Assembly: GCF_001651035.1 (NCBI RefSeq)
Contig: NZ_LXRG01000233.1
Coordinates: 62,001 to 126,000 of the forward strand
Direction: 5' to 3'
Length of the DNA: 64,000 bases
Origin: Halomonas sp. ALS9
Lineage (GTDB): Bacteria > Pseudomonadota > Gammaproteobacteria > Pseudomonadales > Halomonadaceae
The notes beneath the pieces are model-generated. The model made no database searches and was not told the origin of the DNA. It saw nothing but the letters and a program-made list of their open reading frames with translations. Position 1 is the stretch's first letter, and each line of letters opens with the position of its first letter. Shown here piece after piece: positions 1-8,668 of the stretch. A program made the translations under genes and the position numbers.

Positions 1-501
1 CGACATGCTGGGGCCGTGTAAGTCGAAGACATACGACAGCCGATTCGAGGCAATGCTGGAGGTGTTACCGGTAGCGGTGGAGGCGTCAATCGCCGCCATG
101 TCGTCCGCTATACGGTAAGAGTAGTCGAGGCTGGCAACGCCTAAAAATACCCCACACTGGCTGCCGCGCAAGGAGCTCGGCAGAATGCTGGCGTTTTCCA
201 TGGCTTCCCAAGCGAGCTCTAAGAGCATGCGTTGCTGGGGATCCATATTGGCCGCTTCGCGGGGCGAAATACCAAAAAACTCAGCGTCAAATCCGCTGAT
301 ATCACCTAGGCTGCCAGCGGCAAAAGTCACGCTGGTGCCGGGGTGGCGTTTATCCGGGTGCAAAAAGGCGTCGTGGCTCCAGCGGTCAGCGGCCACTTCG
401 GTAACTAAATCTTTTTCGGCTTGCAGGTCCTGCCAGAACGTTTCAGGGGTGGTGCCGGGGAAACGATGGGCGGCGCCGATAATGGCAACGCGTTTAGTCA
501 T
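1..501 (-). CDS. Type I polyketide/fatty acid synthase, N-terminal ketosynthase part (cut by window edge)
   Basis: The 167 visible residues are the start of a beta-ketoacyl synthase domain. The N-terminus MTKRVAIIGAAHRFPG is the usual KS opening, and DPQQRMLLELAWEAMENA is the classic KS signature. The visible part ends at HGPSMS, just before the expected catalytic cysteine motif (DTACSSS in the family), so activity cannot be judged. The start codon overlaps the stop of the upstream sulfatase-like gene by 4 bases (ATGA). Position in a kpsC-kpsS-SDR-sulfatase-PKS series matches WcbR of the Burkholderia capsule locus, where a PKS-like synthase is thought to make or modify an acyl group for the capsule. 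The product is inference; the KS family is clear. Confidence 0.88.
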   Translation of the reverse strand, partial: MTKRVAIIGAAHRFPGTTPETFWQDLQAEKDLVTEVAADRWSHDAFLHPDKRHPGTSVTFAAGSLGDISGFDAEFFGISPREAANMDPQQRMLLELAWEAMENASILPSSLRGSQCGVFLGVASLDYSYRIADDMAAIDASTATGNTSSIASNRLSYVFDLHGPSMS

Positions 502-2123
502 TCTTGCTCCTGAGGTTCTGGTTCTGCCTTGATCACATCGTTACTTATATCGTGTCCAAACACCTGTTTAAATAACTGGACACCAAGTTCGTTTGCGGCT
601 AGTTCAAGTGGCTCATTAGCCGTTGCTCTATGCGCCGTTGCCAACCGCTCGCCTGCTGTTACCCAACCCGCCGTTGACCATATCATGTAGGGGGTGCGGC
701 TATCTGGGGGCGTAAAATGTGCATACGCCTCAGGCAGAATCGGTACATGATCCCCATACCAGCCTAGCAGTCCTGGTCGCTTTGCAGTATTGAGCGAATT
801 TTTAACGCTAGCCAACATCTTGTCGGATTCACTTAAATGCTGCAAATAGACCGCGAAATCACGCAGATGATCGGGCAACGGCCAGTGCGCGTCGGGCAGC
901 GTAGTGGCTAGCGTCGCTTGGCTGGGTGCTTCTAAATGGAGCGGGCCGTGATTTTCCATGGTGATAACAAACACAAATAGCGGTCTATTATCGTCATCTT
1001 CAAGCAGCCGTCCAATCTTTCGTGCTACTGCCTGGTCGCTAATGTACTGGCCGCTTTTGTCGCTGCTCGTGAAGGCATTGATATCTATAAAGTGGTCAAA
1101 GCCTAACAGGGGCATCACCTTGTGGCGAAAATAGAAGCTCGCCAGGTACGGATGCACGCACACTGTTTGATAACCCGCAGCTTTTAGCGTGCTCGCTAAA
1201 CTGGGCATGGGGTGGCGAGCAAGCGTGCGGTAAGGATTGAACTGGCGCGCCCCCCATTGGGTGGGTGCAATGCCGGTTAATACGGCGCACTCGGTACGCA
1301 CCGTGTTGGCGCCCCAGGCGGGCACGTTTAACGCGCCGTGCAGGATGGCGCTTGCACGGGTGGCATCAAAATCGGGAAGTAACTCTGGGTTTACCTCGTT
1401 ACACCAGGGGCGTGGGTCGAAAAACGACTCGCTCTGCACTAACACCACGTTGGGAAGCGGCTGTTCGCCTTTATGCGCTTTTACCTTCGATGTTAAGGCG
1501 TGAAAAGGTGATTGCTCGGGTGTTGGCACGGGGGAGCGCATCAGCGCCACGCCGTAGGCCCACAGGCTGGCGAAAAGCCCCAGGTGGTGCATGTCATCTA
1601 TGGGCCGCAAAGTAATGGCAGGCAGCCTGGGTATACTGAATGCCAGCAGCAGGGCGCCTGCTGCCATTACCCCCACTGCATGGGTCAAAAAGCGGCTAGC
1701 GCCTGCGCTGGTTACCAGCGAGCCTTCCCAATAAAAGAATGCACCAATCGCAACGGCGGCTGCGCTGCTGGCGGCGATTGCCAAGCCAACGCCGAAAAAA
1801 GGCACGTATAGGCGCGGGTGCAGAATGGCATCCCAAAAGTACTCAAAATCGTGGCAGATAAACGGCTCGTTGAGGGTATGTGATTTGGCGTTGCTCGACT
1901 GCACGACGACCAGTTGCAGCGACAGAAACACCATCAGCGCAAACCAGGGGCGCTGAAGTAACAATACCAATATGCCGAAAATCAGTAGCCATGAGCCGAT
2001 ATGTACGCTATTGGCCGCACTACCGCGTTGCCAAAACGGGCGCGGCCGCGGGCTGAGCAGGGCTTCAAACATGCTGCTGATCAATAGCCCCGCGAGTAGC
2101 GGCCATACCAGCGCATTAATCAT
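498..2123 (-). CDS. Sulfatase-like membrane protein (WcbQ-like capsule gene)
   Basis: This 541-residue protein has several hydrophobic segments in its first ~170 residues, followed by a sulfatase/alkaline-phosphatase-fold domain. The motif PNVVLVQSESFFDPR fits the first metal-binding strand of LtaS/OpgB/EptA-type enzymes. GANTVRTECAVLTG sits where the catalytic Thr/Ser lies, and WYGDHVPI supplies the late Asp-His metal ligands. The family usually transfers phosphoglycerol or phosphoethanolamine from a phospholipid, or hydrolyses such groups, on the periplasmic side. The gene overlaps the upstream SDR by 8 bases and the downstream PKS by 4, so all are co-translated. Context suggests decoration of the capsule or its lipid anchor; the substrate is unknown. 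Confidence 0.8.
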   Translation of the reverse strand: MINALVWPLLAGLLISSMFEALLSPRPRPFWQRGSAANSVHIGSWLLIFGILVLLLQRPWFALMVFLSLQLVVVQSSNAKSHTLNEPFICHDFEYFWDAILHPRLYVPFFGVGLAIAASSAAAVAIGAFFYWEGSLVTSAGASRFLTHAVGVMAAGALLLAFSIPRLPAITLRPIDDMHHLGLFASLWAYGVALMRSPVPTPEQSPFHALTSKVKAHKGEQPLPNVVLVQSESFFDPRPWCNEVNPELLPDFDATRASAILHGALNVPAWGANTVRTECAVLTGIAPTQWGARQFNPYRTLARHPMPSLASTLKAAGYQTVCVHPYLASFYFRHKVMPLLGFDHFIDINAFTSSDKSGQYISDQAVARKIGRLLEDDDNRPLFVFVITMENHGPLHLEAPSQATLATTLPDAHWPLPDHLRDFAVYLQHLSESDKMLASVKNSLNTAKRPGLLGWYGDHVPILPEAYAHFTPPDSRTPYMIWSTAGWVTAGERLATAHRATANEPLELAANELGVQLFKQVFGHDISNDVIKAEPEPQEQE

Positions 2124-2973
2124 GGGGCGTGTCTCCTGGGTGGTTAAAGCCCAGGCGTTTGATCAACCACTGAGAAATTCCTGCGGGCAGTACCGCCAGC
2201 CACCAGGTGCCAAAATTAAGTGGAAAGGGGAAGCTGATACGCGCGCGATTGGCAGTGATGCCGCGTTTGATTACCTTGGCGGCACGCTCCGGCGGCCACT
2301 CCCAGGGTTTGGGGCCGGGCATGGCTTCGCACATGGGGGAGGTGACATAGCCGGGCATCACCACGGTTACACCGATACCATGGGGTGCGAGAAGTCCACG
2401 TAACCCTTCGCCGTAGGCTTTAATACCCGCTTTACTGGCGCTATAGCTGGGTGTGGTGGGTAAGCCGTGCCATGCTGCAAGCGAGCTAATCAGTACCAGT
2501 TGGCCGCTACCGCGGGCCTGCATCGCGGGTACCAAGCGTTGCGCCATGGCGATAGGGGTTTTTAGGTTGATCTCCAGCAGCGCTTGCACGTCTGCCCAGG
2601 GTTCTAAGATATCAGGCCCTTGGGGGTGGGTGTTTTTGCCCGCGTTGGCGATGACGATATCCGGCACCTGATCGGCGCAAAGTCCGGCTAGCCAGCTTTG
2701 CAGGGCGTGGTCATCGGTCAGGTTAATAGTTGAGAGCGTGACCTGAGCACCTTGCTGACGGCAAGTCTCGGCAAGAGCCTCTAGCTTTTTCTGCTGCCGT
2801 CCGTGCAACACCAAATGGGTGCCGGTGGCGGCATAGGCATTTGCCAGTGCACCCCCAATCGCGCCGGTTGCGCCAGTGATCAGCACACAGCGGTTTGGAG
2901 TAGACTGACTCACAGTCGCTCTCTCAGTAGCGGCCACAGTCGCTGTCACATTTTCTGTCACATCATCTGTCAC
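2116..2973 (-). CDS. Short-chain dehydrogenase/reductase (WcbP-like capsule gene)
   Basis: This is a classical SDR of 285 residues. It has the Rossmann motif TGATGAIGGALA, an NAG motif, a catalytic Ser in LISSLAAW and the YSASK Tyr-x3-Lys pair. The C-terminus has a hydrophobic stretch (WWLAVLPAGISQWLI) that may touch the membrane. The first ~26 residues are a Thr/Val-rich tail encoded by a repeated GTGACA-type DNA pattern and are not part of the fold. The start overlaps the kpsS stop by 4 bases. Between kpsS and the sulfatase/PKS genes it occupies the place of wcbP, so a ketoreductase acting on a PKS-derived acyl chain is plausible but inferred. Confidence 0.85.
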   Translation of the reverse strand: MTDDVTENVTATVAATERATVSQSTPNRCVLITGATGAIGGALANAYAATGTHLVLHGRQQKKLEALAETCRQQGAQVTLSTINLTDDHALQSWLAGLCADQVPDIVIANAGKNTHPQGPDILEPWADVQALLEINLKTPIAMAQRLVPAMQARGSGQLVLISSLAAWHGLPTTPSYSASKAGIKAYGEGLRGLLAPHGIGVTVVMPGYVTSPMCEAMPGPKPWEWPPERAAKVIKRGITANRARISFPFPLNFGTWWLAVLPAGISQWLIKRLGFNHPGDTPHD

Positions 2974-4211
2974 AGTAACTTCTCCAACGGCGACGGGCAG
3001 GCTTCAAGTATGCGAGCGGCGTTTTCTACGGCTAAATCGATGCCGGGCTGGCAGTAGTAACCGCCGTTAACCTGTACGGCGTGCATCACGGTCTTTTGAA
3101 AATAGCCAAATAGTTCGCTGTTAGGCGGCTGCGGCTGCTGCCAAAAATCCGCTAAGGCACCTTGGTAGGTCAGCCCATCCAAATTGTATATTGGGTCGCT
3201 AAGCGCATAGGTGGGGCAGCTCTTCTCCAGCGAGACAATGCCCACGGTGCTGTTTACGGTCACATTGCCCTTGGCGTGTTTGAGCAGTACGTTGAGATCC
3301 CCATACTCCAGATAGACGATACGCCCTTGTAGGCCGTGGCGTTCGGCAAGCCGTTGGATGATCTTGGGGTAATTGACCAACCCCATATCCAAAGGGTGGT
3401 TCTTAATGCAAAGCTGCGTATCGCTGGGCGCGTGCTGGGCGAACGAAGCCATCACGTCATCCATCACTTCCTGCATATTGGCGTAGGGGGAGTGATCACG
3501 AATTTGCGCGTCGCTATTTAACTGCAGTGGCAGCATGAAATAAGGGCGTCCGCTTTCGATCAGCGCTTTAATGCGCGCGGCATCGCGTTTTTTCCAAACC
3601 GCTTTTAATTGAGCAAAACGCTTGAGGTAGCCCGCGTATTCGACGGGGGCAGTGATCGGCGCATGATTGCGGTAGTGCGGTGCCACCAGCGGATTGGCCA
3701 GCCCGGCCAAATGGTAGCCGACATCGTGCATTGCGCGGATTTTAAACGAGGAGCGAAAGCGCACCGGTGCCGGCGGTTCGGGCAGCGCTTTGCCGGTCTC
3801 ATAAAACCAATTGGGGTCACGGGGCAGCAGCGAGTGACCGTTAACGCCTTCGCGCTCCAGAGTAATCCAGAAAGGGCGAAAGTAGCCCTCTTCAAACACG
3901 TGGGTGCGTACACCGGCTGCGGCGGCATTATCGACGGCGGGGCGGTGAATAGGGCGACGATCACCGAACACTACTTGGTCGGTAATGCCGTACTTCTGCC
4001 ACAGCGCTTGAATATAGCCGGGTAGCTCGGATGTGGGGCCGCGAAACAGGTGACTTTCGCCGTGGGTGCGCTGCCAGTAGGCGATATCGCCCGCATTAAA
4101 GTTGACCTTAACGACGCGATGCCCATCATTAACCAGGCGCTTGGCTAAACGCTGGTAAAACGGTGAGCATACGCCCTGTAAAAATAAGAATGCACGCTTT
4201 TGATCCTTCAA
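2970..4211 (-). CDS. kpsS: KpsS-like capsule polysaccharide beta-Kdo transferase
   Basis: This 413-residue cytoplasmic protein has the KpsS/LipB hallmarks: FLQGVCSPFYQRLA near the N-terminus, VNFNAGD, FGDRRPIHRPA, FEEGYFRPFWITLE, LPRDPNWFY, the IKNHPLDMG motif and the VTVNSTVGI box. KpsS starts the poly-beta-Kdo linker on the lysophosphatidylglycerol anchor of group 2 capsules. The first codon is TTG, one base after the kpsC stop. A GGAAGG Shine-Dalgarno 7 bases upstream, inside the end of kpsC, supports that start. It lies in the kpsC-kpsS-SDR-sulfatase-PKS operon and corresponds to wcbO of Burkholderia. Confidence 0.92.
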   Translation of the reverse strand: MKDQKRAFLFLQGVCSPFYQRLAKRLVNDGHRVVKVNFNAGDIAYWQRTHGESHLFRGPTSELPGYIQALWQKYGITDQVVFGDRRPIHRPAVDNAAAAGVRTHVFEEGYFRPFWITLEREGVNGHSLLPRDPNWFYETGKALPEPPAPVRFRSSFKIRAMHDVGYHLAGLANPLVAPHYRNHAPITAPVEYAGYLKRFAQLKAVWKKRDAARIKALIESGRPYFMLPLQLNSDAQIRDHSPYANMQEVMDDVMASFAQHAPSDTQLCIKNHPLDMGLVNYPKIIQRLAERHGLQGRIVYLEYGDLNVLLKHAKGNVTVNSTVGIVSLEKSCPTYALSDPIYNLDGLTYQGALADFWQQPQPPNSELFGYFQKTVMHAVQVNGGYYCQPGIDLAVENAARILEACPSPLEKLL

Positions 4212-4212
4212 C

Positions 4213-6219
4213 TCAATGCCTTCCGATCAACAAGTTACGATAACAGCGGTAGAGTTGCTGTTTCCATGTAAGGGTGTTTTTCTGTGTTCTTGCCTGTTCC
4301 AACAGGCTGACGACGGTTTCAGCATTGCATAGCTGGTGGGTCGTTGGGTCTACATAGCCGGGGTAGAGAATCAGTGTACCGGCCACCAGCGCATCCAGCG
4401 TGAGCGCGCGCGTTCGGCGTGGGCAGCTAAGCGCATCCTGCGTTAACCCCCAGCCAGCATAAAACGGCAGTCCATAGGTGCTGACTTCTCGCTGACGTAA
4501 CAGTGCTTCAAACCCGGTCAATGAGCTCATCGTATGCACTGCATCAACACGCTCTAGCAGGGTGGCGATGTCGATGTCGCTGGCATCCAGATCATACAGG
4601 CGTTTGGCTTTAGTATCGAGTGCCCCGACGCGCGCCCCGGTTAATACATCGGGGTGGGCTTTATAAACGATAAAAGCCTCTGGATGCGCGCTGCGTACGG
4701 CGCTCAACAGCCCGCTATTGGTATTAATGTGCGGCGAGCCGGTGGCAATCGAGGCGTCGCTCTCCACCTGGCCGGGCACCAAAATAATGTAACGCCCTTT
4801 GGGCAGATCAACCTCTGCCGCGCCACGCACGTTGTACTTGGATAGCTTTAGGGCTACTAGCCTTTCACGTAAATGCTGGGCACGCAGCAACAGGTCGTCG
4901 CTAAAAGATGTGTTGTTGAGCAACGTCTCCAAATCGCTGGGCTGGCTGGGGTCGTAATAGATGCCCTGTGAATCAATCACTAGCGACAATGGCTGCGTAA
5001 GGTCGACTCCCAAACCCACCGAGCGAATAAAGCCATCCTCCATGCGCCATAGGTTGGCCATGTGCTGGGCGTGCTGATGTTTAAAATCATCATCGATGCG
5101 GCTCGACCATACCAGTAGCCGCTCTTCAGGGGGGCTGAGGGTGGGCAGCTCGGGCTGATAATTCACCTTGGCGACGGTGCCTAAAAAATTGCCAATAAAG
5201 CGCCGTTTCCATGAAGAGAAACCACACGCCCTCCAGTCGCCTCGATAGCGTTCCTGCTGGCGCTTTTGGTCGGCGATTAAGGCAATCGTCTCTTCCAGCG
5301 TTGCGGCCTGCCGGGTGTAAGGGTTGGCATAGCGGCAGTAGCGTAAATAGGCGGCGGCAAACACTTCCGTTAACGTGCGTTTGGTGCGACGGCGGTGGCA
5401 GGGTAGTTGATCGTGGGTAAGCCCCCAGCCTGAGTAAAACGGAATGCCAAAGCAGTGCACTTGCTTACCAGCAAGCAGCGCTTCAAAGCCGAGCTGGCTG
5501 GTCACGACATAAACGTGGTCGACCTGATCAAATAGCGCCCAGGGGTTAAGGTCTTCACCAATTACCTTACAGCGCGGGTGGTCTGCGGCGTTAAGTAGGT
5601 GGCCTTGTTTTTTCCCAGCAATGACATCCGGATGGATCTTGACCAGAATATCGGCATCCGGATGCGTGGCTAAGGCATCTTCCAGCATCTGCTGGAAGCT
5701 TTCGGAGCTGGCGCCGCCATAATGAATAGAGGCATCTCCAGCGGTTTGATCGACCACTAGCACCCTAGCCCGGCTGTTATACTTTGAGAGTTGATCGGGG
5801 GCGTGGTTATATTTTGACAGTCGATAGCGGGCGATTAGCGCCATGCAGCGCTCTGCTTGGGCTAACTCCTCTGCGTCGAAAGTGGCCGTGTTGAGCCAGT
5901 TTTCTAAATCAGATGGACGCGATGCATCGTAGTAAATTCCGGTCTCATCGACGACCATGCTGTGCGGTTGAAAACCGCTTACGCCTAATCCCAATGAGCG
6001 TAGAAAGCCATCTTCCAATGCGATATAAGCTAGCTGGCGACGCTGGGCATATTGCCTAGCGCGGACACTGGTAGGCTTTAACCCCCAACCGATTACCGCA
6101 TCGGGGGGGCGTCTAAGTGAACTTATGCGGGAGAATTGGTAAAATTCGGGCAGCAGCGCAGGCAGGGCAGCCAGCTTGCGAATACCTGGAGATGTGTAAC
6201 CTGCCGTTCGTTTTGCCAT
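4213..6219 (-). CDS. kpsC: KpsC-like dual-domain capsule beta-Kdo transferase
   Basis: This 668-residue protein is built from two related modules. Each contains an ED-GF(L/I)RS(L/V)GLG box (about residues 67-80 and 392-405), a GIYYD box, an LSKYN motif, a DASI motif, KIHPD/KAHPDV and a FYSGWGLT/FYAGWGLT box. This duplication is diagnostic for KpsC/LipA, which extends the Kdo linker of group 2 capsules with alternating linkages, one per module. Both copies look intact. It is the first recognised gene of the minus-strand capsule operon. No Shine-Dalgarno is visible before its ATG, and a TAA lies immediately in frame upstream, so the start is fixed. Confidence 0.93.
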   Translation of the reverse strand: MAKRTAGYTSPGIRKLAALPALLPEFYQFSRISSLRRPPDAVIGWGLKPTSVRARQYAQRRQLAYIALEDGFLRSLGLGVSGFQPHSMVVDETGIYYDASRPSDLENWLNTATFDAEELAQAERCMALIARYRLSKYNHAPDQLSKYNSRARVLVVDQTAGDASIHYGGASSESFQQMLEDALATHPDADILVKIHPDVIAGKKQGHLLNAADHPRCKVIGEDLNPWALFDQVDHVYVVTSQLGFEALLAGKQVHCFGIPFYSGWGLTHDQLPCHRRRTKRTLTEVFAAAYLRYCRYANPYTRQAATLEETIALIADQKRQQERYRGDWRACGFSSWKRRFIGNFLGTVAKVNYQPELPTLSPPEERLLVWSSRIDDDFKHQHAQHMANLWRMEDGFIRSVGLGVDLTQPLSLVIDSQGIYYDPSQPSDLETLLNNTSFSDDLLLRAQHLRERLVALKLSKYNVRGAAEVDLPKGRYIILVPGQVESDASIATGSPHINTNSGLLSAVRSAHPEAFIVYKAHPDVLTGARVGALDTKAKRLYDLDASDIDIATLLERVDAVHTMSSLTGFEALLRQREVSTYGLPFYAGWGLTQDALSCPRRTRALTLDALVAGTLILYPGYVDPTTHQLCNAETVVSLLEQARTQKNTLTWKQQLYRCYRNLLIGRH

Positions 6220-6496
6220 AAATTAAGGCCGCAGTGAGGTAACAGGATAAGGGATAGGCGGGCGAACATACGTGAATTGAGGGGGGTAATCAATCCAGGC
6301 AGTGAGTGCTCACTATTTTTTTCTATTGACAGCAACCCTTTGCACGATAAAAAAATTACCTTAAGTTTGATTCGTTCAACGCGCATGATTGCTCCTTTTT
6401 TGGTAGATTTGTCTATTCTTTGTGCCGTTGAAACTACTCCTTAGATTCTGGAGTTAAGTAAGGAGTTAAGTAAAGTATGTATAAAAAGGATAATCG
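6220..6496. other. Divergent intergenic region between kpsC and the diguanylate cyclase gene
   Basis: This 277-bp region should hold the promoters of both divergent units; no box is strong enough to name. On the minus strand an 87-codon frame (6386 down to 6123) begins with ATG behind a good AAGGAG and overlaps the start of kpsC out of frame. It might be a translated leader. On the plus strand the 12-base sequence GGAGTTAAGTAA is duplicated just before the cyclase gene. Confidence 0.6.
6450..6473 (+). repeat. Perfect tandem duplication of a 12-mer
   Basis: GGAGTTAAGTAA occurs twice back to back, at 6450-6461 and 6462-6473, about 25 bases before the GTG start of the cyclase gene. Each unit contains a GGAG that could act as a decoy ribosome site. 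The length is a multiple of three but it lies outside the coding frame used. Confidence 0.7.
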
Positions 6497-8518
6497 GTGC
6501 GTTTCGCCTATCTGCTAAAAAATCTATTTTCTTTCAGTTCGTTAAAGGGCCGGCTTTTGCTGGGGCTTTCCTTTACTTTGCTGTTGCTGCTCGCATTGGT
6601 GCTAGGCATGGCGTGGCAAGTCGGTAAGACCATGGTGCAAGAGACTAATATGTCGCACCTGCGTTATGAAGCCACTTTACTCGCCGATGAGGTCACCCAA
6701 CAAATTGATATGCGCTTTCAGGCGTTAGAGCGTTTAAGCGAAATGATAGGCGCCACCGAAGATGCGAGTTGGATCAGCTACCAGTTGCGGCAAAATGATA
6801 GCCTGCTGGCTTGGTTCGAAGGGATTGTGGTCGCCAACCGTGATGGAGAGATTATTGCCGATTGGCCTGCCATTGTGGGGCGTGTCGGGCTCGAAACCGC
6901 TGAGCTTGAGTATTTTCGGATGCTGCGCGGTATCCGCCGCCCCTATGTTAGTGAGCCCTTTGTAGGGCGGGCGAGCGGTATACCCATGGTGCTAGTGGGA
7001 GTGCCGCGCTTCACGGAACAAGGTACTTTCGATGGCTTTGTTGCTGGTGTTCTTAACTTGGACTCAGGGGGCATATTTAGCCGTTTAGCCAAAGTGCGCC
7101 TGGGCGAAAAAGGCTATGCAGGTGTAGCTACCGCTTCTGGAAAAGTCTTATACCATCCGGATACATCACTGATTAATGGAGTCGTCCCCAGCGAGACATT
7201 TAACCCGTTGTTAAACTTGGCCTTGGATGGTTGGGAGGGAGATGGCGTTGGGCAGCTCTTAAATGGGGAAGCAGCGCTCCAATCTTATGCCCAGATATGG
7301 CCTGCTGGTTGGGTCGTGGGTCTCTATTTGCCTGTGGATCAAGCGCAGCTTCCATTAACGGATTTTATCAGACAGCTCTGGTGGACATGGGTTGTGCTGG
7401 TTTTGCTTATGTTTCCTCTATTGTGGTGGGTGCTTGGCCGAGTGCTTACGCCCTTGAGGCATTTAGAGAAGCAGATTGGCGAGGTGGGTTTAGGGCGCCG
7501 TGAGAGCGTCAGCCTGGCGACTAATATGCAAGAGTTGCAGCAGGTGGCGAGCACTTTTAACCGTGTGGAAGATGAACGGCAGCTGTTACTAGGCAATCTT
7601 CAAGAGCGCGAAGCTTTTCTAGACTCGGTGCTCAATGCGGCGCCTCAGGGTATGTTTGTCGCCAACATGAAGGGCGACATTACCTATATGAACCCCGCGC
7701 TACTGGAGATGTTAGGGATCTCCATTGAAGTGCCGATGAAAATATGGCTAACGCAAATTCATACTGACGATATCGCTGGCGCGAAAGATATGTGGCTGCA
7801 TAGCCTTCGCACCGGCAGTGATTTTGTCCGCCAGTTGCGTTTTTTACGCAGTGATAAAGAGCTTTTGTGGCTGGATATTCATGCCCGCGTGGTTACGCTT
7901 TCCCAAGATGGGCATACCCTCGGTTTAGTAGGGGTGGTCAAAGACATTACCGAGCGCCGTGAGCAAGAAGCTATTCAGCGCTGGGAGGCGGAGCACGATC
8001 CATTAACCGGGCTGTTGAATCGCCGAGGTTTTGAGCGCCGCCTTGAAGAAGCGTTTGCCGACTTCCAAAAAACCAGCACGCCTTCAGCTCTCTTGCTGTT
8101 TGACTTGGATCACTTCAAGCCCATCAATGACGAAGGTGGCCATGCGCTAGGCGACGAAATGTTGCGCCGCATCGCCCAGGTGGTTGCCTGGGAGGTTCGC
8201 CGTAGTGACCATGTGGCGCGCCAAGGGGGCGACGAGTTTGGCGTGCTGCTCCCCAGTTGCACCCTGGCTCAGGCAAGGAGAATCGCAGAGTCATTACGTC
8301 AATCGGTTAGCGAAATCTCCGTTACCCATGAAGGCAAAGAGTACATGGTCACCTTGAGTATCGGTGTGACTACCTTTGATGATATTGATACCAGTGTGGT
8401 CGATGTCCTGGCGCGTGCCGATGCCGGTAGTTACAAAGCTAAGGAGCACGGCCGTGATGGGGTTGTGGTTAATATGCCCAATGATGATGTAATGGAGCTC
8501 TTTGACCAGTCTAAATAA
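6497..8518 (+). CDS. Membrane-bound sensor diguanylate cyclase (Cache-like/PAS/GGDEF)
   Basis: This 673-residue protein likely makes cyclic di-GMP. A membrane segment near residues 20-42 is followed by a ~245-residue periplasmic sensor resembling a double Cache domain, then a second membrane segment near 291-312. A HAMP-like linker, a PAS domain (about 370-490) and a GGDEF domain (about 500-665) follow. The catalytic motif is intact (G577-G578-D579-E580-F581). RRSD, upstream of it, matches the RxxD inhibitory site, so product feedback is expected. The GTG start was chosen because AAAAGGA lies 6 bases upstream. It is transcribed away from the capsule genes, so it might influence surface polysaccharide; this is inference. 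Confidence 0.9.
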   Translation: MRFAYLLKNLFSFSSLKGRLLLGLSFTLLLLLALVLGMAWQVGKTMVQETNMSHLRYEATLLADEVTQQIDMRFQALERLSEMIGATEDASWISYQLRQNDSLLAWFEGIVVANRDGEIIADWPAIVGRVGLETAELEYFRMLRGIRRPYVSEPFVGRASGIPMVLVGVPRFTEQGTFDGFVAGVLNLDSGGIFSRLAKVRLGEKGYAGVATASGKVLYHPDTSLINGVVPSETFNPLLNLALDGWEGDGVGQLLNGEAALQSYAQIWPAGWVVGLYLPVDQAQLPLTDFIRQLWWTWVVLVLLMFPLLWWVLGRVLTPLRHLEKQIGEVGLGRRESVSLATNMQELQQVASTFNRVEDERQLLLGNLQEREAFLDSVLNAAPQGMFVANMKGDITYMNPALLEMLGISIEVPMKIWLTQIHTDDIAGAKDMWLHSLRTGSDFVRQLRFLRSDKELLWLDIHARVVTLSQDGHTLGLVGVVKDITERREQEAIQRWEAEHDPLTGLLNRRGFERRLEEAFADFQKTSTPSALLLFDLDHFKPINDEGGHALGDEMLRRIAQVVAWEVRRSDHVARQGGDEFGVLLPSCTLAQARRIAESLRQSVSEISVTHEGKEYMVTLSIGVTTFDDIDTSVVDVLARADAGSYKAKEHGRDGVVVNMPNDDVMELFDQSK

Positions 8519-8668
8519 TGTCAACGAATGCTTGATCCTGTTCCATTCCATACAGTTAAGGGTGCTCTTGCCAGTCGACAAACGTCACCCAGCAGTACAG
8601 TATAAGTAGGTGCTAAACTTGTTGTTGGAAGCCCGTCATTTTAAATCAAGGCTGACCGAGATACTGTT

